Of a stretch of DNA of 64,000 nt, positions 8,934 through 18,400 are shown piece by piece. Within the stretch, counting starts at the first letter, position 1, and every line of letters starts with the position of its first letter. The stretch is from the NCBI GenBank assembly GCA_002718195.1, contig PBDU01000010.1, forward strand, positions 62,001-126,000, written 5' to 3'. The translations under genes were made by a program, and so were the position numbers. The notes beneath the pieces are model-generated. The model was not told the origin of the DNA. It saw nothing but the letters and a program-made list of their open reading frames with translations, and ran no database searches. This DNA comes from Methanobacteriota archaeon. GTDB lineage: Archaea; Thermoplasmatota; Poseidoniia; Poseidoniales; Poseidoniaceae.

Positions 8934-9008
8934 TAGCGAGGGATGGATTTGAACCATCGATCTCCGGGTTATGAGCCCGACGGGATATCCAGACTACCCC
9001 ACCTCGCT
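8934..9008 (-). tRNA. Initiator tRNA-Met (CAU)
   Basis: A 75-nt cloverleaf read on the minus strand, from AGCGAGG at its 5' end to CCTCGCT plus discriminator A at the 3' end, with no encoded CCA. The acceptor stem is seven perfect pairs starting with A1-U72. The anticodon arm is GGGCTCATAACCC: three consecutive G-C pairs next to the loop with anticodon CAU. A1-U72 and the three G-C pairs are hallmarks of archaeal initiator tRNA rather than elongator tRNA-Met. The T arm is GATGGTTCAAATCCATC. No intron is visible. Confidence 0.95.
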
Positions 9009-9050
9009 AACCTGCTCCCGAGTATTGCCTGTTTTCAATCCTCCGCTTGC

Positions 9051-9060
9051 TAAAATATGT
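9051..9060 (-). promoter_or_regulatory. TATA-like box upstream of initiator tRNA
   Basis: On the minus strand ACATATTTTA lies about 43 nt before the tRNA 5' end. This would place transcription start roughly 15-20 nt upstream of the mature tRNA and leave a short leader for RNase P to remove. The site was identified by eye. Confidence 0.4.
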
Positions 9061-9116
9061 CTTCAAGTACCATATTAATAGATGGATTCTTGAACTACAC
9101 ATGCACAGAGGATATC

Positions 9117-9914
9117 ATGAAACAGTTCTTGATTGCAAATTATGCTGTTGTTCTGCTCCTTCTAGTTAGCAGCCTATCTGGCTGTACCAGCGATGATGAT
9201 GCTGGAGGCTATGATGGACCGATTAACTTGGTGGTGTACTATGATTCTACATCGGGATTAATAACGGAAAATACGCAAGGTGGAACCCAAATTTCCAGTG
9301 AAGATTACTCTATTGAGTTTGATTTTTCAAATTCTTCATCGGATAAATCATCGATCAGTTCCTTCTTTGCTAATGCTGGAGATGGTTCCAGTGATATCGT
9401 GGTTGATGCTGCAGATTCTGCTCAAATTTCAATCACTTGGGCTACACATGGTCTATTCAATGTGACACTTGGTGCGATTGATGAAAATGAGAACACTCAT
9501 TCAATTGAAATCAAAGTAAGGATAGAAAAAAGGTCTTGGCACAATCAGACCAATACCAATAATCCACTTGATTATCAAATAAACGCAGCCCCAGATAATG
9601 ACGGTCCAAATCCAAAATCAATTATTATCAAATCTACAGTTGAAAACCCATCGAGGCAATTCACTCCTGGATCTGATGTCATGGTTTCGTGGAGCGTAAG
9701 TGATGGCTCTGGTGAAGAAATTGCATCAGGAAACGCACAAATAGGAGATGGACAAAGTGAGACTTGGGAATATGTTGTTATTGATGTAATGCCAGAGACA
9801 TACACCTTGTCTATCTCGAGAGACCAAGGAAACGACAATTTAGACATTCAAAATGATATACACATCACCTATGATGCTGCAGAAAGTCCCTCCAATCCTT
9901 TCGATGAAATCTAA
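9117..9914 (+). CDS. Predicted lipoprotein
   Basis: A 265-residue exported protein. ATG 9117 starts a classic lipoprotein signal: a hydrophobic core followed by the lipobox LSGC, with the cysteine at residue 23, then a Ser/Asp/Gly linker. The frame extends further upstream, but only this ATG gives the signal peptide, and GAGG lies 5-8 nt before it. The mature part is beta-rich and acidic, with two weak immunoglobulin-like segments (DSAQISITWATHGLFNVTLG; DVMVSWSVSDGSGEE). It has no recognisable catalytic motif and is likely a surface-attached binding or adhesion protein. Confidence 0.78.
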   Translation: MKQFLIANYAVVLLLLVSSLSGCTSDDDAGGYDGPINLVVYYDSTSGLITENTQGGTQISSEDYSIEFDFSNSSSDKSSISSFFANAGDGSSDIVVDAADSAQISITWATHGLFNVTLGAIDENENTHSIEIKVRIEKRSWHNQTNTNNPLDYQINAAPDNDGPNPKSIIIKSTVENPSRQFTPGSDVMVSWSVSDGSGEEIASGNAQIGDGQSETWEYVVIDVMPETYTLSISRDQGNDNLDIQNDIHITYDAAESPSNPFDEI

Positions 9915-9921
9915 TCTGAAT

Positions 9922-9943
9922 ATGAATTGAAAATGAATTGAAA
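9922..9943 (+). repeat. Tandem 11-nt repeat, two copies
   Basis: ATGAATTGAAA occurs twice in a row, followed by a partial third copy, just after the lipoprotein stop codon. AATTGA and TCAATT within this AT-rich stretch could pair weakly. The rest of the 174-bp gap before radA shows no gene. Confidence 0.5.
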
Positions 9944-10088
9944 ATGAAAATCAATTCTCTGATTGAAGAGCAGTAGTACATTTGTAACTTAATTATTGAG
10001 ATTGAAAGTAAACTGAATCTGAAATTAAGGGTCTATCTGTCGTTAATAACTGGTTGGCTATTCCGAGTTTTGTTACGGAGTGAAAGAA

Positions 10089-11117
10089 ATGCCGACAAAA
10101 GCGAAGAACAAGGATACAAAAAGCAAGAATGAAGACCTTCCTTTAACAGAGGAAGCACTAATGGAAGAAGATGAGGAACCACAAGTTACCATTGAGGACT
10201 TACCTGGCGTGGGTCCAGCAACCGCTGAAAAACTAAGAGAAGCAGGTTTTGATGAGTTGTTGGCTCTAGCAGTTATGGCTCCTGCAGACCTTGCAGAACA
10301 AGCAGAGTTAGGTGAAGCAGTATCATCAAAGATAATTCAAGCAGCTAAGAAAATGGCAAACATTGGTGGATTCGTTTCTGGTGAGGCACTACTTAGCAGA
10401 AGAAGAGAAGTACAGAAGTTGACAGCAAAAGTCCAATCAATAGATGATCTACTTGGTGGAGGATTTGAAACACAATCATTAGTAGAGGTGTACGGAGAAT
10501 TTGGTTCCGGAAAGACACAGATTGGACATCAACTAGCAGTTAACTGCACTATGCCGCTAGAAGAAGGTGGATTTGATGGCGACATTTTCTACATCGACAC
10601 AGAAGACACATTCAGACCAGAAAGAATTACTCAAATGGCTAGAGGACATGGATTGGATCCAGACCAAGTGCTTGGGAGAATACACGTGGCAAGAGCGTAC
10701 AACTCTGCTCACCAAATGCTATTAGTTGATGAAATTAAGAAAATGAGTAAGAATTTCAATGTCAAACTGATAATTGTTGATTCCCTTCCCAGCCACTTTA
10801 GAGCTGAGTTCATTGGGCGTGGAATGTTAGCAACAAGACAGCAGAAATTGAATAGACACCTGAAAGACTTGAAGCAACTAGCGGATGTAAATAACGCGTT
10901 GGTTTTGGTTACAAACCAGGTCCACTCTAAGCCTGACGCTATGTGGGGAGATCCAACTAAGCCTATTGGCGGTCACATTTTGGCTCACGCAAGTACATTC
11001 AGACTCTACTTAAGGAAAGCAAAGGGTGGAAGAAGAATCGCAAGATTGGTCGATTCTCCGAACCTTCCAGACGGTGAATGCGTCTACCAAGTAACAGAAG
11101 AAGGATTGAGAGACTGA
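10089..11117 (+). CDS. radA: DNA repair and recombination protein RadA
   Basis: Archaeal RecA/Rad51 recombinase that forms filaments on single-stranded DNA and catalyses strand exchange. An acidic, lysine-containing N-terminal extension leads into the helix-hairpin-helix domain ([19 protein letters not shown]). The ATPase core has Walker [10 protein letters not shown] (about residue 136), the ATP-cap region [13 protein letters not shown], Walker [13 protein letters not shown], and the loop region TNQVHSKPD...[10 protein letters not shown]. The start at ATG 10089 (342 residues) is preceded by GGAG; the in-frame GTG at 10080 is less likely. A stem-loop follows the stop codon, and ftsZ follows 88 bp later with a TATA-like box. 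Confidence 0.97.
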   Translation: MPTKAKNKDTKSKNEDLPLTEEALMEEDEEPQVTIEDLPGVGPATAEKLREAGFDELLALAVMAPADLAEQAELGEAVSSKIIQAAKKMANIGGFVSGEALLSRRREVQKLTAKVQSIDDLLGGGFETQSLVEVYGEFGSGKTQIGHQLAVNCTMPLEEGGFDGDIFYIDTEDTFRPERITQMARGHGLDPDQVLGRIHVARAYNSAHQMLLVDEIKKMSKNFNVKLIIVDSLPSHFRAEFIGRGMLATRQQKLNRHLKDLKQLADVNNALVLVTNQVHSKPDAMWGDPTKPIGGHILAHASTFRLYLRKAKGGRRIARLVDSPNLPDGECVYQVTEEGLRD

Positions 11118-11133
11118 TTGGCTAAGAATAATC

Positions 11134-11160
11134 ACCTCCAAAATCGTTTGATTTGGGGGT
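11134..11160 (+). terminator. Hairpin between radA and ftsZ
   Basis: ACCTCCAAA pairs with TTTGGGGGT (one T-G wobble), and the inner TC/GA can extend the stem past one bulged A around a GTTT loop. It starts 16 nt after the radA stop codon and ends just before the ftsZ promoter region. It could end radA transcripts or stabilise their 3' end. No T-run follows, so intrinsic termination is uncertain. Confidence 0.4.
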
Positions 11161-11169
11161 TACCCATGC

Positions 11170-11178
11170 GGTATATTC
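11170..11178 (+). promoter_or_regulatory. TATA-like box for ftsZ
   Basis: GGTATATTC lies about 35 nt before ATG 11206 and is the only strong A/T-rich TATA candidate between the radA hairpin and ftsZ. The implied leader is only several bases long. Confidence 0.4.
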
Positions 11179-11205
11179 AAGATAGAATTTGGTACCATAG
11201 GAATA

Positions 11206-12327
11206 ATGCGCCATCTTATTGAAAGAGTTCTCGAAGTCACCGAAGAGGAAAGACCTGTTCCAGTGATATCAGAAGGATCTGATGCTGAAACGGAATTACA
11301 AGCCTTATTGGAATCCTTACAACCAAGAATTCGGGTGTATGGAGTTGGCGGTGCAGGATGTAATGCTATCAATCGGTTAAACGAAGAAAAATTGTTTGAA
11401 AATTCATATGTTGACGGATATGCAATCAATACTGATGCTCAAGCCTTACTAATGTCAACCATAGAAAATAAGGTTCTGATAGGCAGAACTGCTAGAGGAC
11501 GTGGAGCTGGAGGAGATCCAACTAAGGGAGAAGCTGCCGCTTTAGAATCTGAAAATCAACTAAAGAAGATAACAGATGATACACAATTGGCAATAATTAC
11601 CGCAGGAATGGGAGGTGGCTCGGGTACTGGTGCTGCCGGACATATTGCAAGGCTCGCAAAACAACAAGGTGCAATGACAATCGCTGTTGTAACCTACCCG
11701 TTTCAATCTGAAGGTATGCTGAGAAGACAAAATGCCGAGTGGGGGCTTGAAAGATTACGAGAACATTGTGATACGATAATCGTGATTCCAAATGAAAAAC
11801 TACTAGAGATTGAAGGAGTTAAAGACTTGCCACTTGCATCTGCATTCAGAGTCGGAGATGAACTGCTTGTGAGATCTATTACTGGAGTTGCAGAATTATT
11901 GACCACAGACGGCATGGTTAACCTTGACTTTGAGGACCTTCGTAGCGTAGTCAATTCAGGCTCAGGTGTTGCTATGATTGGATTGGGCTCAGCAGATGGA
12001 CCGGGCAGAGCAAGAGATGCTACACTTGAGGCACTACATTCTCCTCTACTCGAATTAGATGTTACCGACGCTAGAGGCGCACTGATAAACGTTGTAGGAG
12101 GGGCCAGCCTTACACTTGGAGAAGCAGAAGAATGTGCTCAAATCATCAAAGAGAAAATTTCCCCGCATGCTAGAATAATATGGGGTGCGGCTGTCAACGA
12201 AGATTTAGGGGAAGAGGTCAGAGTTATGCTCGTGCTCACTGGAGTAAAATCTGAACAAATTCATGGTTCTAGTGAGAATAGACAACTAAAGAATCTAAAG
12301 AATCGACATATAGAATTCGTTAATTAG
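11206..12327 (+). CDS. ftsZ: Cell division protein FtsZ
   Basis: Tubulin-family GTPase that polymerises into the division ring. The 373-residue protein shows the N-terminal nucleotide site RVYGVGGAGCNAINRL, the tubulin signature GMGGGSGTGAAGHIA (residues about 133-147), and the T7-loop region NLDFEDLRSVV. The roughly 45-residue N-terminal extension is acidic and typical of archaeal FtsZ. The C-terminal tail is short and basic. It follows radA and converges with a 4-bp stop overlap on the exported CLCH protein gene. Confidence 0.97.
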   Translation: MRHLIERVLEVTEEERPVPVISEGSDAETELQALLESLQPRIRVYGVGGAGCNAINRLNEEKLFENSYVDGYAINTDAQALLMSTIENKVLIGRTARGRGAGGDPTKGEAAALESENQLKKITDDTQLAIITAGMGGGSGTGAAGHIARLAKQQGAMTIAVVTYPFQSEGMLRRQNAEWGLERLREHCDTIIVIPNEKLLEIEGVKDLPLASAFRVGDELLVRSITGVAELLTTDGMVNLDFEDLRSVVNSGSGVAMIGLGSADGPGRARDATLEALHSPLLELDVTDARGALINVVGGASLTLGEAEECAQIIKEKISPHARIIWGAAVNEDLGEEVRVMLVLTGVKSEQIHGSSENRQLKNLKNRHIEFVN

Positions 12328-12920
12328 TCTCTGGTTGCCCAAAATCCAACTATAAGCAACGCGCTAATTCCGATTATTCCAGTAAGCAGTTGTCTATTGC
12401 CGTTAGATGATGATTCTGTATTTTCAGACACTTCGCCTTGGTAATTTACTCCAGGGATTCTTATTTCAAACGAATTCCAATTATCCCCAGTTTGTTCATT
12501 ATTCCCGTTAACTGCATTTGCATGAAGCCTAAATCTGGTTGTCTTCGAATCGTCTTCTGGTGAAACCCAAGTAACGTTCCAACTCAATTCCGATGCATTC
12601 GTATGTGTATAACCTTCCTCATACTCTTGTGGAGCTCCCAAGATCTCTCCTGAGGAAACAATTAGTCTGAATCCACCCCAGTTCTCTACTGCCTCGGAAT
12701 CTCTCTCTACATTTGATTCTATGACTAGAGACAAGTTGTACTGAGTAGAAGATTCGTAAGCCTCTGGCAATCCAAATATGTCGACAACGGTTAGTTCATC
12801 TGCGGCCCCGTGGCACAGACAGCCGTTGTTTGCAGATTCGCCAATGCCATCGGGGTAGGCAACAGAAAATGGCAATGACATGAGAGCAAGTAGAGTCAGC
12901 AATGTCAGCGCTCTGCTCAT
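12324..12920 (-). CDS. Exported membrane-anchored protein with a CLCHG motif
   Basis: A 198-residue protein with an N-terminal signal peptide (LTLLTLLALMSLPFSVAYP) and a C-terminal membrane anchor (LLTGIIGISALLIVGFWA) followed by only a few residues. Directly after the signal is ANNGCLCHGA. This resembles c-type heme or metal-binding CxxCH motifs but has only one residue between the cysteines, so covalent heme is doubtful. The remainder is a beta-sandwich (Reeler/choice-of-anchor-like) with conserved-looking aromatic strands (NWGGFRLIVSSGEILG; WNSFEIRIPG). It may be an exported redox or metal-binding protein; the exact role is unknown. Confidence 0.75.
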   Translation of the reverse strand: MSRALTLLTLLALMSLPFSVAYPDGIGESANNGCLCHGAADELTVVDIFGLPEAYESSTQYNLSLVIESNVERDSEAVENWGGFRLIVSSGEILGAPQEYEEGYTHTNASELSWNVTWVSPEDDSKTTRFRLHANAVNGNNEQTGDNWNSFEIRIPGVNYQGEVSENTESSSNGNRQLLTGIIGISALLIVGFWATRD

Positions 12921-12934
12921 GTTGGTTCATTTTT
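12921..12934 (+). repeat. Direct repeat copy 1 in divergent promoter region
   Basis: GTTGGTTCATTTTT abuts the start codon of the minus-strand CLCHG gene. An identical 14-mer occurs at 12989-13002, 68 bp away, on the other side of an inverted repeat. Confidence 0.55.
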
Positions 12935-12953
12935 ACCCCATGAGAGGTGTAAT

Positions 12954-12984
12954 ATCATGTTTATCATTCCAAATTTGACATGAT
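12954..12984. promoter_or_regulatory. Inverted repeat in divergent intergenic region, possible operator
   Basis: ATCATGT (12954-12960) and ACATGAT (12978-12984) form an exact inverted repeat with a 17-nt spacer. The left arm overlaps the likely TATA region of the minus-strand gene, and the whole element is flanked by a 14-nt direct repeat. This symmetric design suits a dimeric transcription regulator controlling both genes. Confidence 0.4.
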
Positions 12985-12988
12985 AATG

Positions 12989-13002
12989 GTTGGTTCATTT
13001 TT
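12989..13002 (+). repeat. Direct repeat copy 2 in divergent promoter region
   Basis: Exact second copy of GTTGGTTCATTTTT, lying about 10 bp upstream of the TATA-like box that serves the plus-strand gene at 13041. Confidence 0.55.
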
Positions 13003-13011
13003 GACGACATT

Positions 13012-13020
13012 ACATATATT
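13012..13020 (+). promoter_or_regulatory. TATA-like box for gene at 13041
   Basis: ACATATATT starts 29 nt before ATG 13041, ideal for a leaderless archaeal transcript. No ribosome binding site is present. Confidence 0.5.
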
Positions 13021-13040
13021 ATGAAAACACGATATGGGTT

Positions 13041-13649
13041 ATGTTTGACGGTGGGGCTGTTCAAGAGGTTGAATTTGAGGCAGATGAAATTGATGTCTTT
13101 AGTGAACTAGGAATAAACTCAAACACCAAGCAAAATGAGACTTTTAATGATCCATTGATGTCTTTAATCGAAACAGAAGATGATGATTCTAGCGAAACAG
13201 TAACGGAAGAAGAAATTGTTGAAGTCGAAGCATTAGAAATACCTGAAGTTGAGCCAGTAGTAGAAATAGAGGAACAACGTGAGTCTAAATTCGATAGACT
13301 TGACTCAAGATTGAAGGCTGGATTTTTGAAAGAAATAATTGCCCAGAAGCTTGTTGATGAGCCTGAAAATCACACTAATCCAATCACTACTGCTCCTAGG
13401 AAGATGATGTTAGTCAAGGATAGTTTAATTGTCAGTTTGCATGGTAATGTGGCGAGATTGGAGATAACTCTTGAAGATGAAAAAGGAGCGTTACTGAAAC
13501 CTCAATCTATAATAGACATAAGCACAGGTAATCCAATGCCCTCCTCTATGGCCTCTAAACTACCAATCTCATACAGACCTATGGCTAGAAATCTCAACAA
13601 ACTGCTTTGGGATTCTTATTGTGCTCTGAAACAATTGCTGTCAAACTAA
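13041..13649 (+). CDS. Acidic protein of unknown function
   Basis: A 202-residue soluble protein that I do not recognise. Residues 1-80 are strongly acidic and probably disordered (many Glu/Asp/Val). Residues about 85-202 look folded, with alternating hydrophobic strands (MMLVKDSLIVSLHGNVARLEI) and a C-terminal helical segment (SYRPMARNLNKLLWDSYCAL). No membrane segment or catalytic motif is visible. It shares a structured divergent control region with the CLCHG protein and overlaps the convergent osmC gene by 4 bp at its stop. Confidence 0.65.
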   Translation: MFDGGAVQEVEFEADEIDVFSELGINSNTKQNETFNDPLMSLIETEDDDSSETVTEEEIVEVEALEIPEVEPVVEIEEQRESKFDRLDSRLKAGFLKEIIAQKLVDEPENHTNPITTAPRKMMLVKDSLIVSLHGNVARLEITLEDEKGALLKPQSIIDISTGNPMPSSMASKLPISYRPMARNLNKLLWDSYCALKQLLSN

Positions 13650-14029
13650 TCCTGGTGAATTACCAACTTCCAATCCTTCTTGACTTCAACCAACATGTTT
13701 GAAACCGTACAATATGTTGTGTGACTTTTTTCAATGAGCCTTTCCAAAAGTTTTCTTGGCACATCGCCTTTGATGTGATAAGTCATCATTATCTCTGTGA
13801 AAACCCTTGGATGTTCACTTCTCCGCTCCCCTTCCATATCTATCCAAACATCACTAAATTTCCTATCCTTAAGCCCGGTTACAATATCTGCTAGAGAACA
13901 GGCTCCTACGGTTTGGAGGAGTAATTGGACCGGGTTTGGCCCCTCCTCCCAATCCATCTTTACTTCTTGACCCTTGTCGTTGATTCCCACCATACTTGAT
14001 GAGCCTGTCCACTTAACTGAAGCCTTCAT
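13646..14029 (-). CDS. OsmC family thiol peroxidase-like protein
   Basis: A 127-residue member of the OsmC/Ohr family, which reduces organic hydroperoxides with two active cysteines. The peroxidatic site is in QTVGACSLADIV (C42), and the second cysteine is in HTTYCTVSNM (about C106), so both redox residues are retained. The short length and GACSL motif fit the YhfA/OsmC-like subgroup more than Ohr. GGAGG lies 7 nt before the ATG at 14029. The in vivo reductant and substrate are unknown. Confidence 0.88.
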   Translation of the reverse strand: MKASVKWTGSSSMVGINDKGQEVKMDWEEGPNPVQLLLQTVGACSLADIVTGLKDRKFSDVWIDMEGERRSEHPRVFTEIMMTYHIKGDVPRKLLERLIEKSHTTYCTVSNMLVEVKKDWKLVIHQD

Positions 14030-14133
14030 GAATGTTCCTCCGTTCTTTTGTTTAAAGACTATATCACTAAAATTCTAAAAAAATGATATCGGTTATTTCT
14101 TGAAGTCTAGCCATTTGGGTGAGTCTGAGCAAC

Positions 14134-15363
14134 ATGAGCGGTAATCCTATTTCAATGAACAACGGCAAATTAGTTATTCCAAATGATCCAATTGTCTACT
14201 TTATTGAAGGCGATGGAATTGGCGTAGATATTACTCCTGTTATGATAAAAGTAGTTGATGCTGCTGTAGAAAAGGCATATGGAGGAAACAAAAAAATAAC
14301 TTGGGAAGAGGTTCTTGCCGGTGAGAAAGCATTCAACCACACTGGAGAGTGGTTACCTGAAGCAACACTTGATGCGATGAAAAACGGTCTAGTTTCAATC
14401 AAGGGACCATTGACAACTCCCGTCGGGGGAGGAATTAGATCTCTCAATGTTGCACTAAGGCAAAAACTGGATCTCTTTGCATGCGTAAGGCCGGTAAGAT
14501 GGTATCAAGGCACACCTTCACCAGTAAAATCTCCAGAAGATGTTGATATGATTATTTTTAGAGAGAATTCAGAGGATGTTTATGCTGGAATTGAATGGGA
14601 AAGCGGAACTGATGATGTCAAGAAAGTAATTGATTTCTTGAGAAATGAGATGGGAGTAGACAAAATTCGCTTCCCAGAAACAAGTGGAATCGGAATCAAG
14701 CCAATCAGCAGTGAGGGAACTGGAAGAATTGTCAGAGCCGCTTTAGATTATGCAATTGATAATGACAAAGATTCTGTAACCTTAGTTCACAAAGGAAACA
14801 TCATGAAATTCACAGAAGGTGGATTTAGAGACTGGGGATATCAAATCGCAAAAGAAGAATATGGCGCTGTAGAATTAGATGGTGGCCCTTGGTGCACATT
14901 TGAAAACCCAAAAACTGGATCGACTATCACTGTCAAAGACGTTATCGCTGATGCAATGCTTCAACAGATAATTACCAGACCTGCTGAGTATAGTGTTCTT
15001 GCTACAATGAACCTGAACGGCGATTACATCTCTGATGCCCTTGCTGCTCAAGTCGGCGGAATTGGTATTGCACCGGGTGCAAACATAAACTATGATACTG
15101 GAATTTCAATTTTCGAAGCAACTCATGGTACTGCTCCAAAATATGCTGGTCAAGATAAAGTGAATCCAGGCTCTCTAATTCTATCTGCAGAAATGATGCT
15201 GAGGCACATGGGGTGGACTGAAGCTGCAGATCTGATTGTTAGCGGAATGGAATCTGCTATCTCAGCAAAGACCGTTACATATGATTTCGAGAGAATGATG
15301 GATGACGCAAAACTACTCTCATGCTCAGAATTCGGTGAGGCTATAATCAATTCAATGAACTAA
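14134..15363 (+). CDS. icd: NADP-dependent isocitrate dehydrogenase, bacterial Icd type
   Basis: TCA-cycle enzyme that oxidises isocitrate to 2-oxoglutarate and CO2. The sequence has the substrate-binding block [20 protein letters not shown], including the serine phosphorylated by AceK in E. coli, followed by [14 protein letters not shown]. The metal-binding aspartates lie in [11 protein letters not shown] and [11 protein letters not shown]. The cofactor block [17 protein letters not shown] carries the Lys-Tyr pair that selects NADP in E. coli Icd. Motif identity with enterobacterial Icd is striking and continues to the C-terminus ([12 protein letters not shown]). ATG 14134 (409 residues) is preferred; GTG 14119 is also in frame. 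No aceK is seen nearby. Confidence 0.97.
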   Translation: MSGNPISMNNGKLVIPNDPIVYFIEGDGIGVDITPVMIKVVDAAVEKAYGGNKKITWEEVLAGEKAFNHTGEWLPEATLDAMKNGLVSIKGPLTTPVGGGIRSLNVALRQKLDLFACVRPVRWYQGTPSPVKSPEDVDMIIFRENSEDVYAGIEWESGTDDVKKVIDFLRNEMGVDKIRFPETSGIGIKPISSEGTGRIVRAALDYAIDNDKDSVTLVHKGNIMKFTEGGFRDWGYQIAKEEYGAVELDGGPWCTFENPKTGSTITVKDVIADAMLQQIITRPAEYSVLATMNLNGDYISDALAAQVGGIGIAPGANINYDTGISIFEATHGTAPKYAGQDKVNPGSLILSAEMMLRHMGWTEAADLIVSGMESAISAKTVTYDFERMMDDAKLLSCSEFGEAIINSMN

Positions 15364-15424
15364 TCAGATATTATTCTAAACCATTCAAAATTGATTAAAT
15401 TGGAGATTCTGAATTCTGATGAAA

Positions 15425-18400
15425 TCAGTTTTTAATCCAATCATTTAGGGTTCTACTATCCTTGATTACACCAAATCCGAAGTTCTCTTCACACGCTCTT
15501 GCGACCATTGTGAAATCACCATCTCTAGTTGCGATAAGTATCGAACCAACCTCCTTTAGCGGTTTTTGAGCGAGGTTTGAACAGATTTTCATCAGTGATT
15601 TATCACCCAATTCAGGGTAAATGTCATCTCCATCTAATTTAGTCCTTAGAGGAGTATCCCTCATTCTCTTCATTTCGGTTAACTGCTCATAAATATCCTT
15701 ATGCTGAATCAAGAAATCATCAACTAACTCCCTCGCCTCCGAGTTATCAGATTCTTCTTCTAAGCGTAGATCATCTGGGGCCCAGTTGTTGTAATCTTTG
15801 AAAATTGATTCAACCATTTGGGTGATTGAACTTTCTTGCATAATATCATTCAGAAGTTCTGGGTCGACCATCACATCATCGAACTTTCTCATAATATTAT
15901 CAATATTATTTACGAAACCACGCATTTCTTTCTTTACTATATCTGGCAACCATAAGAAAACCCTTCCTTCTTCAGCCCTGTACTTCAAAACCTTATGGAA
16001 TTGACCGCGCCCGTCAAAGTCAAGTGAAACCTCTCTAGCCATTGACAATTTATCGTTGAGTAAATCGAATAAAGCATCGACTAAGACATTTGTATCGACG
16101 ATAATTAACGGATTTAAGGCTAGATTTTTCAGATATCTACGAGATCTAGTTGGTATGTCCTCTTTGTACCTCGCAAACAGTGTTTTCTCAGCATCGATAA
16201 TTCTTTTCATCTCTGATTGTCTGAAATTAGAGGTGCGGATTGCCCTTTCAATGAAATTTAATCCATCTACTGGTTTCTCTTCACATACATCTTTTGCGAA
16301 TTCAAACAGATCCTCTGCCGTGCCTGAATAAATTGTGCTCATAATTTGATTGAAGGTTTGTTCATTCGACGCTCTAGTCTTTCTCCTTCTACTGTTTGTG
16401 ACCGATGATAGCGCTGCCATCACTCTTCCTTTGAACGGTTGCTCAGGAAGAGGTCTTGGATGCTCATCGGCATATGTTTTCAAAAGGTCGAGATCTTCTT
16501 CAGAAAATGTCGTTCTAGTCTTGTTAATTAGTTCACCTTCTTCGTTTTCCTCGACATAATGTTCAACTTTTCTAACGTGGTTCTTGACCAACTTTGTAGC
16601 TTCTTCGGTTTTCTTTTGAGAAGCAATATAGGAGACGTTAATGTAAAGTTGGAATCTCTTTGTTATCGCTGTTTTTAGAGATGGATGATTCTTCAATAAT
16701 TCCACTGCTTCTTTCCATTGTTCTGCAAATGCTAGATGAATCAGTGATTTTCTGTACAATACCATGCTATGTTCGTAATCGAATTCCTTGTGATCTCCCG
16801 CTCTTCTGTAATCTCTTGCAGCGTTTAACTCATCATTTTGAGAAGCAGCCAAAGCAGCCCTCGCTAATGTATGCCAAGGCGACAAGGGATCATTGTTCTG
16901 ATACCATGAAACCAATGCTGGCAATCCTATGTCGTGCTCCAAAACTAAGTGTCTTGTGGTATGAATCATTCTGGTTGGAATATTTTCTCTGGTGAGCATA
17001 TCGTTAATGGCATTCAAGTTTTTTTCATCAATATCCCCGTTTTGTAGAATCAGGTTAAATCTTGATAACCGTAGGGTATCGATTACTTCACAGAATAAAT
17101 GATATGCTATTGGGTCAATGCTGTCGTTTTCTTTTGCTTTCTCAACGCTTGCTAGCAATTTATCCATTTCCTCGAATTTTGTGAGGTTACTTGCCCCTGC
17201 TTTGAGTGATTGTCGTATGGGCTTGAATGCCATTGCACCAACTTTGTCCAATACTTCGATAAACACACCATCTTCGACATCCACGCCTTCCAGTAATCTG
17301 ATTAGGTTTGTAGAAAGTTCAGAAAAATATTCTGGTGGGTCTACCTCAAAAACTGATGAGAGAGCAACTTTTCTGCTATTTGTCATGCTAACAAATAGGT
17401 CATTTTCCCTGCCTGCTGCTAACAAATGTGAGACCAATATTGTCTCCCATGGATGTGAATTAACGAGATCAGAATATTCTGTAAGTATTCTTGCTGACCT
17501 CCTAAGATTCATTGTTCTCATGAAAATCGGCAAGGAAATTGTCGCGTCAGGAAGGTCAAGTCCTTGTTCGGAGTCTTGAATTAACCTAGCTGATTCTGCT
17601 TTAAGTTCAAATCCAAGAGAATCCTCTTCCAATAGAATTCTAAGCCCCACATTTGAGATTCTTGGAAGTTGTAATTCTAACCATCCATACGCGTCAGAGC
17701 CAAGTTGATTCAATAATGGTAGTAATTCACCTAGAGATTCAGATGATTCCAAATTTATTTCATTCAGTGCTTCTAGTGCCTCAGACTTTTTGTCTTCATT
17801 GCACAAAGCCGTAAGTTTCCACCAATTCAATTTCTCAATTACTTCTGCTGATACATCCAAAGAAGAAATCAAATCTAATCCTTGGATTAATTTGCTAGAT
17901 TCTAAAGTCGATGCTTTTTCAGACGGATTCAGCCAAGCGAGTTGGAGAATTCTAGTGTTTAATTCATCGCTTTCATCAGATGATATCGCAGTTATGAAAT
18001 CATAGTCCTGACCTGTTTTTATCAAGTTCAATAATTCAAACTTGGAGGCGAGTTTATCATCTGTTTTGCTTAATTCTTTTAAGATATCATCCAAGTTATC
18101 ACTTTCAGTTTGAATTGCTAAAATTGCACTCAGTGAAGATAAATCTCCGCTCAAGTTTAGTAAAGAATCATCAGGAGCTAATCTCCTTCCATCCTTTAAT
18201 TGACCTTTTAGTGCTGCAAGAGAAACTCGGCTTTTCGGGTCCTCAATGGATTCTTCAACGGTATTGATGAAGGCGAGCAATTTTTTAGAATCATCTCCAG
18301 AAATCCGTGCTTTCGATAAATCCACCTTTGCTGCCTTAGCCTTCTTACTTGCTTTGGCTTTTGGGAAGGCAGCAAATTGTGCGAGTAATGGAGTTTTTTC

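Noticed and set aside
8934..9008. Elongator tRNA-Met
   Set aside because: A1-U72 in the acceptor stem and three G-C pairs beside the anticodon loop indicate initiator tRNA.
9922..9960. CRISPR-like or satellite repeat
   Set aside because: Only two 11-nt copies plus a fragment, with no spacers; too small to be an array.
12780..12850. c-type cytochrome heme site in the CLCHG protein
   Set aside because: The spacing is C-x-C-H, not C-x2-C-H, so standard heme attachment cannot be claimed.
15425..16300. PIN-domain toxin of a toxin-antitoxin pair
   Set aside because: The domain is the C-terminus of a 1143-residue protein and no small antitoxin gene lies next to it.
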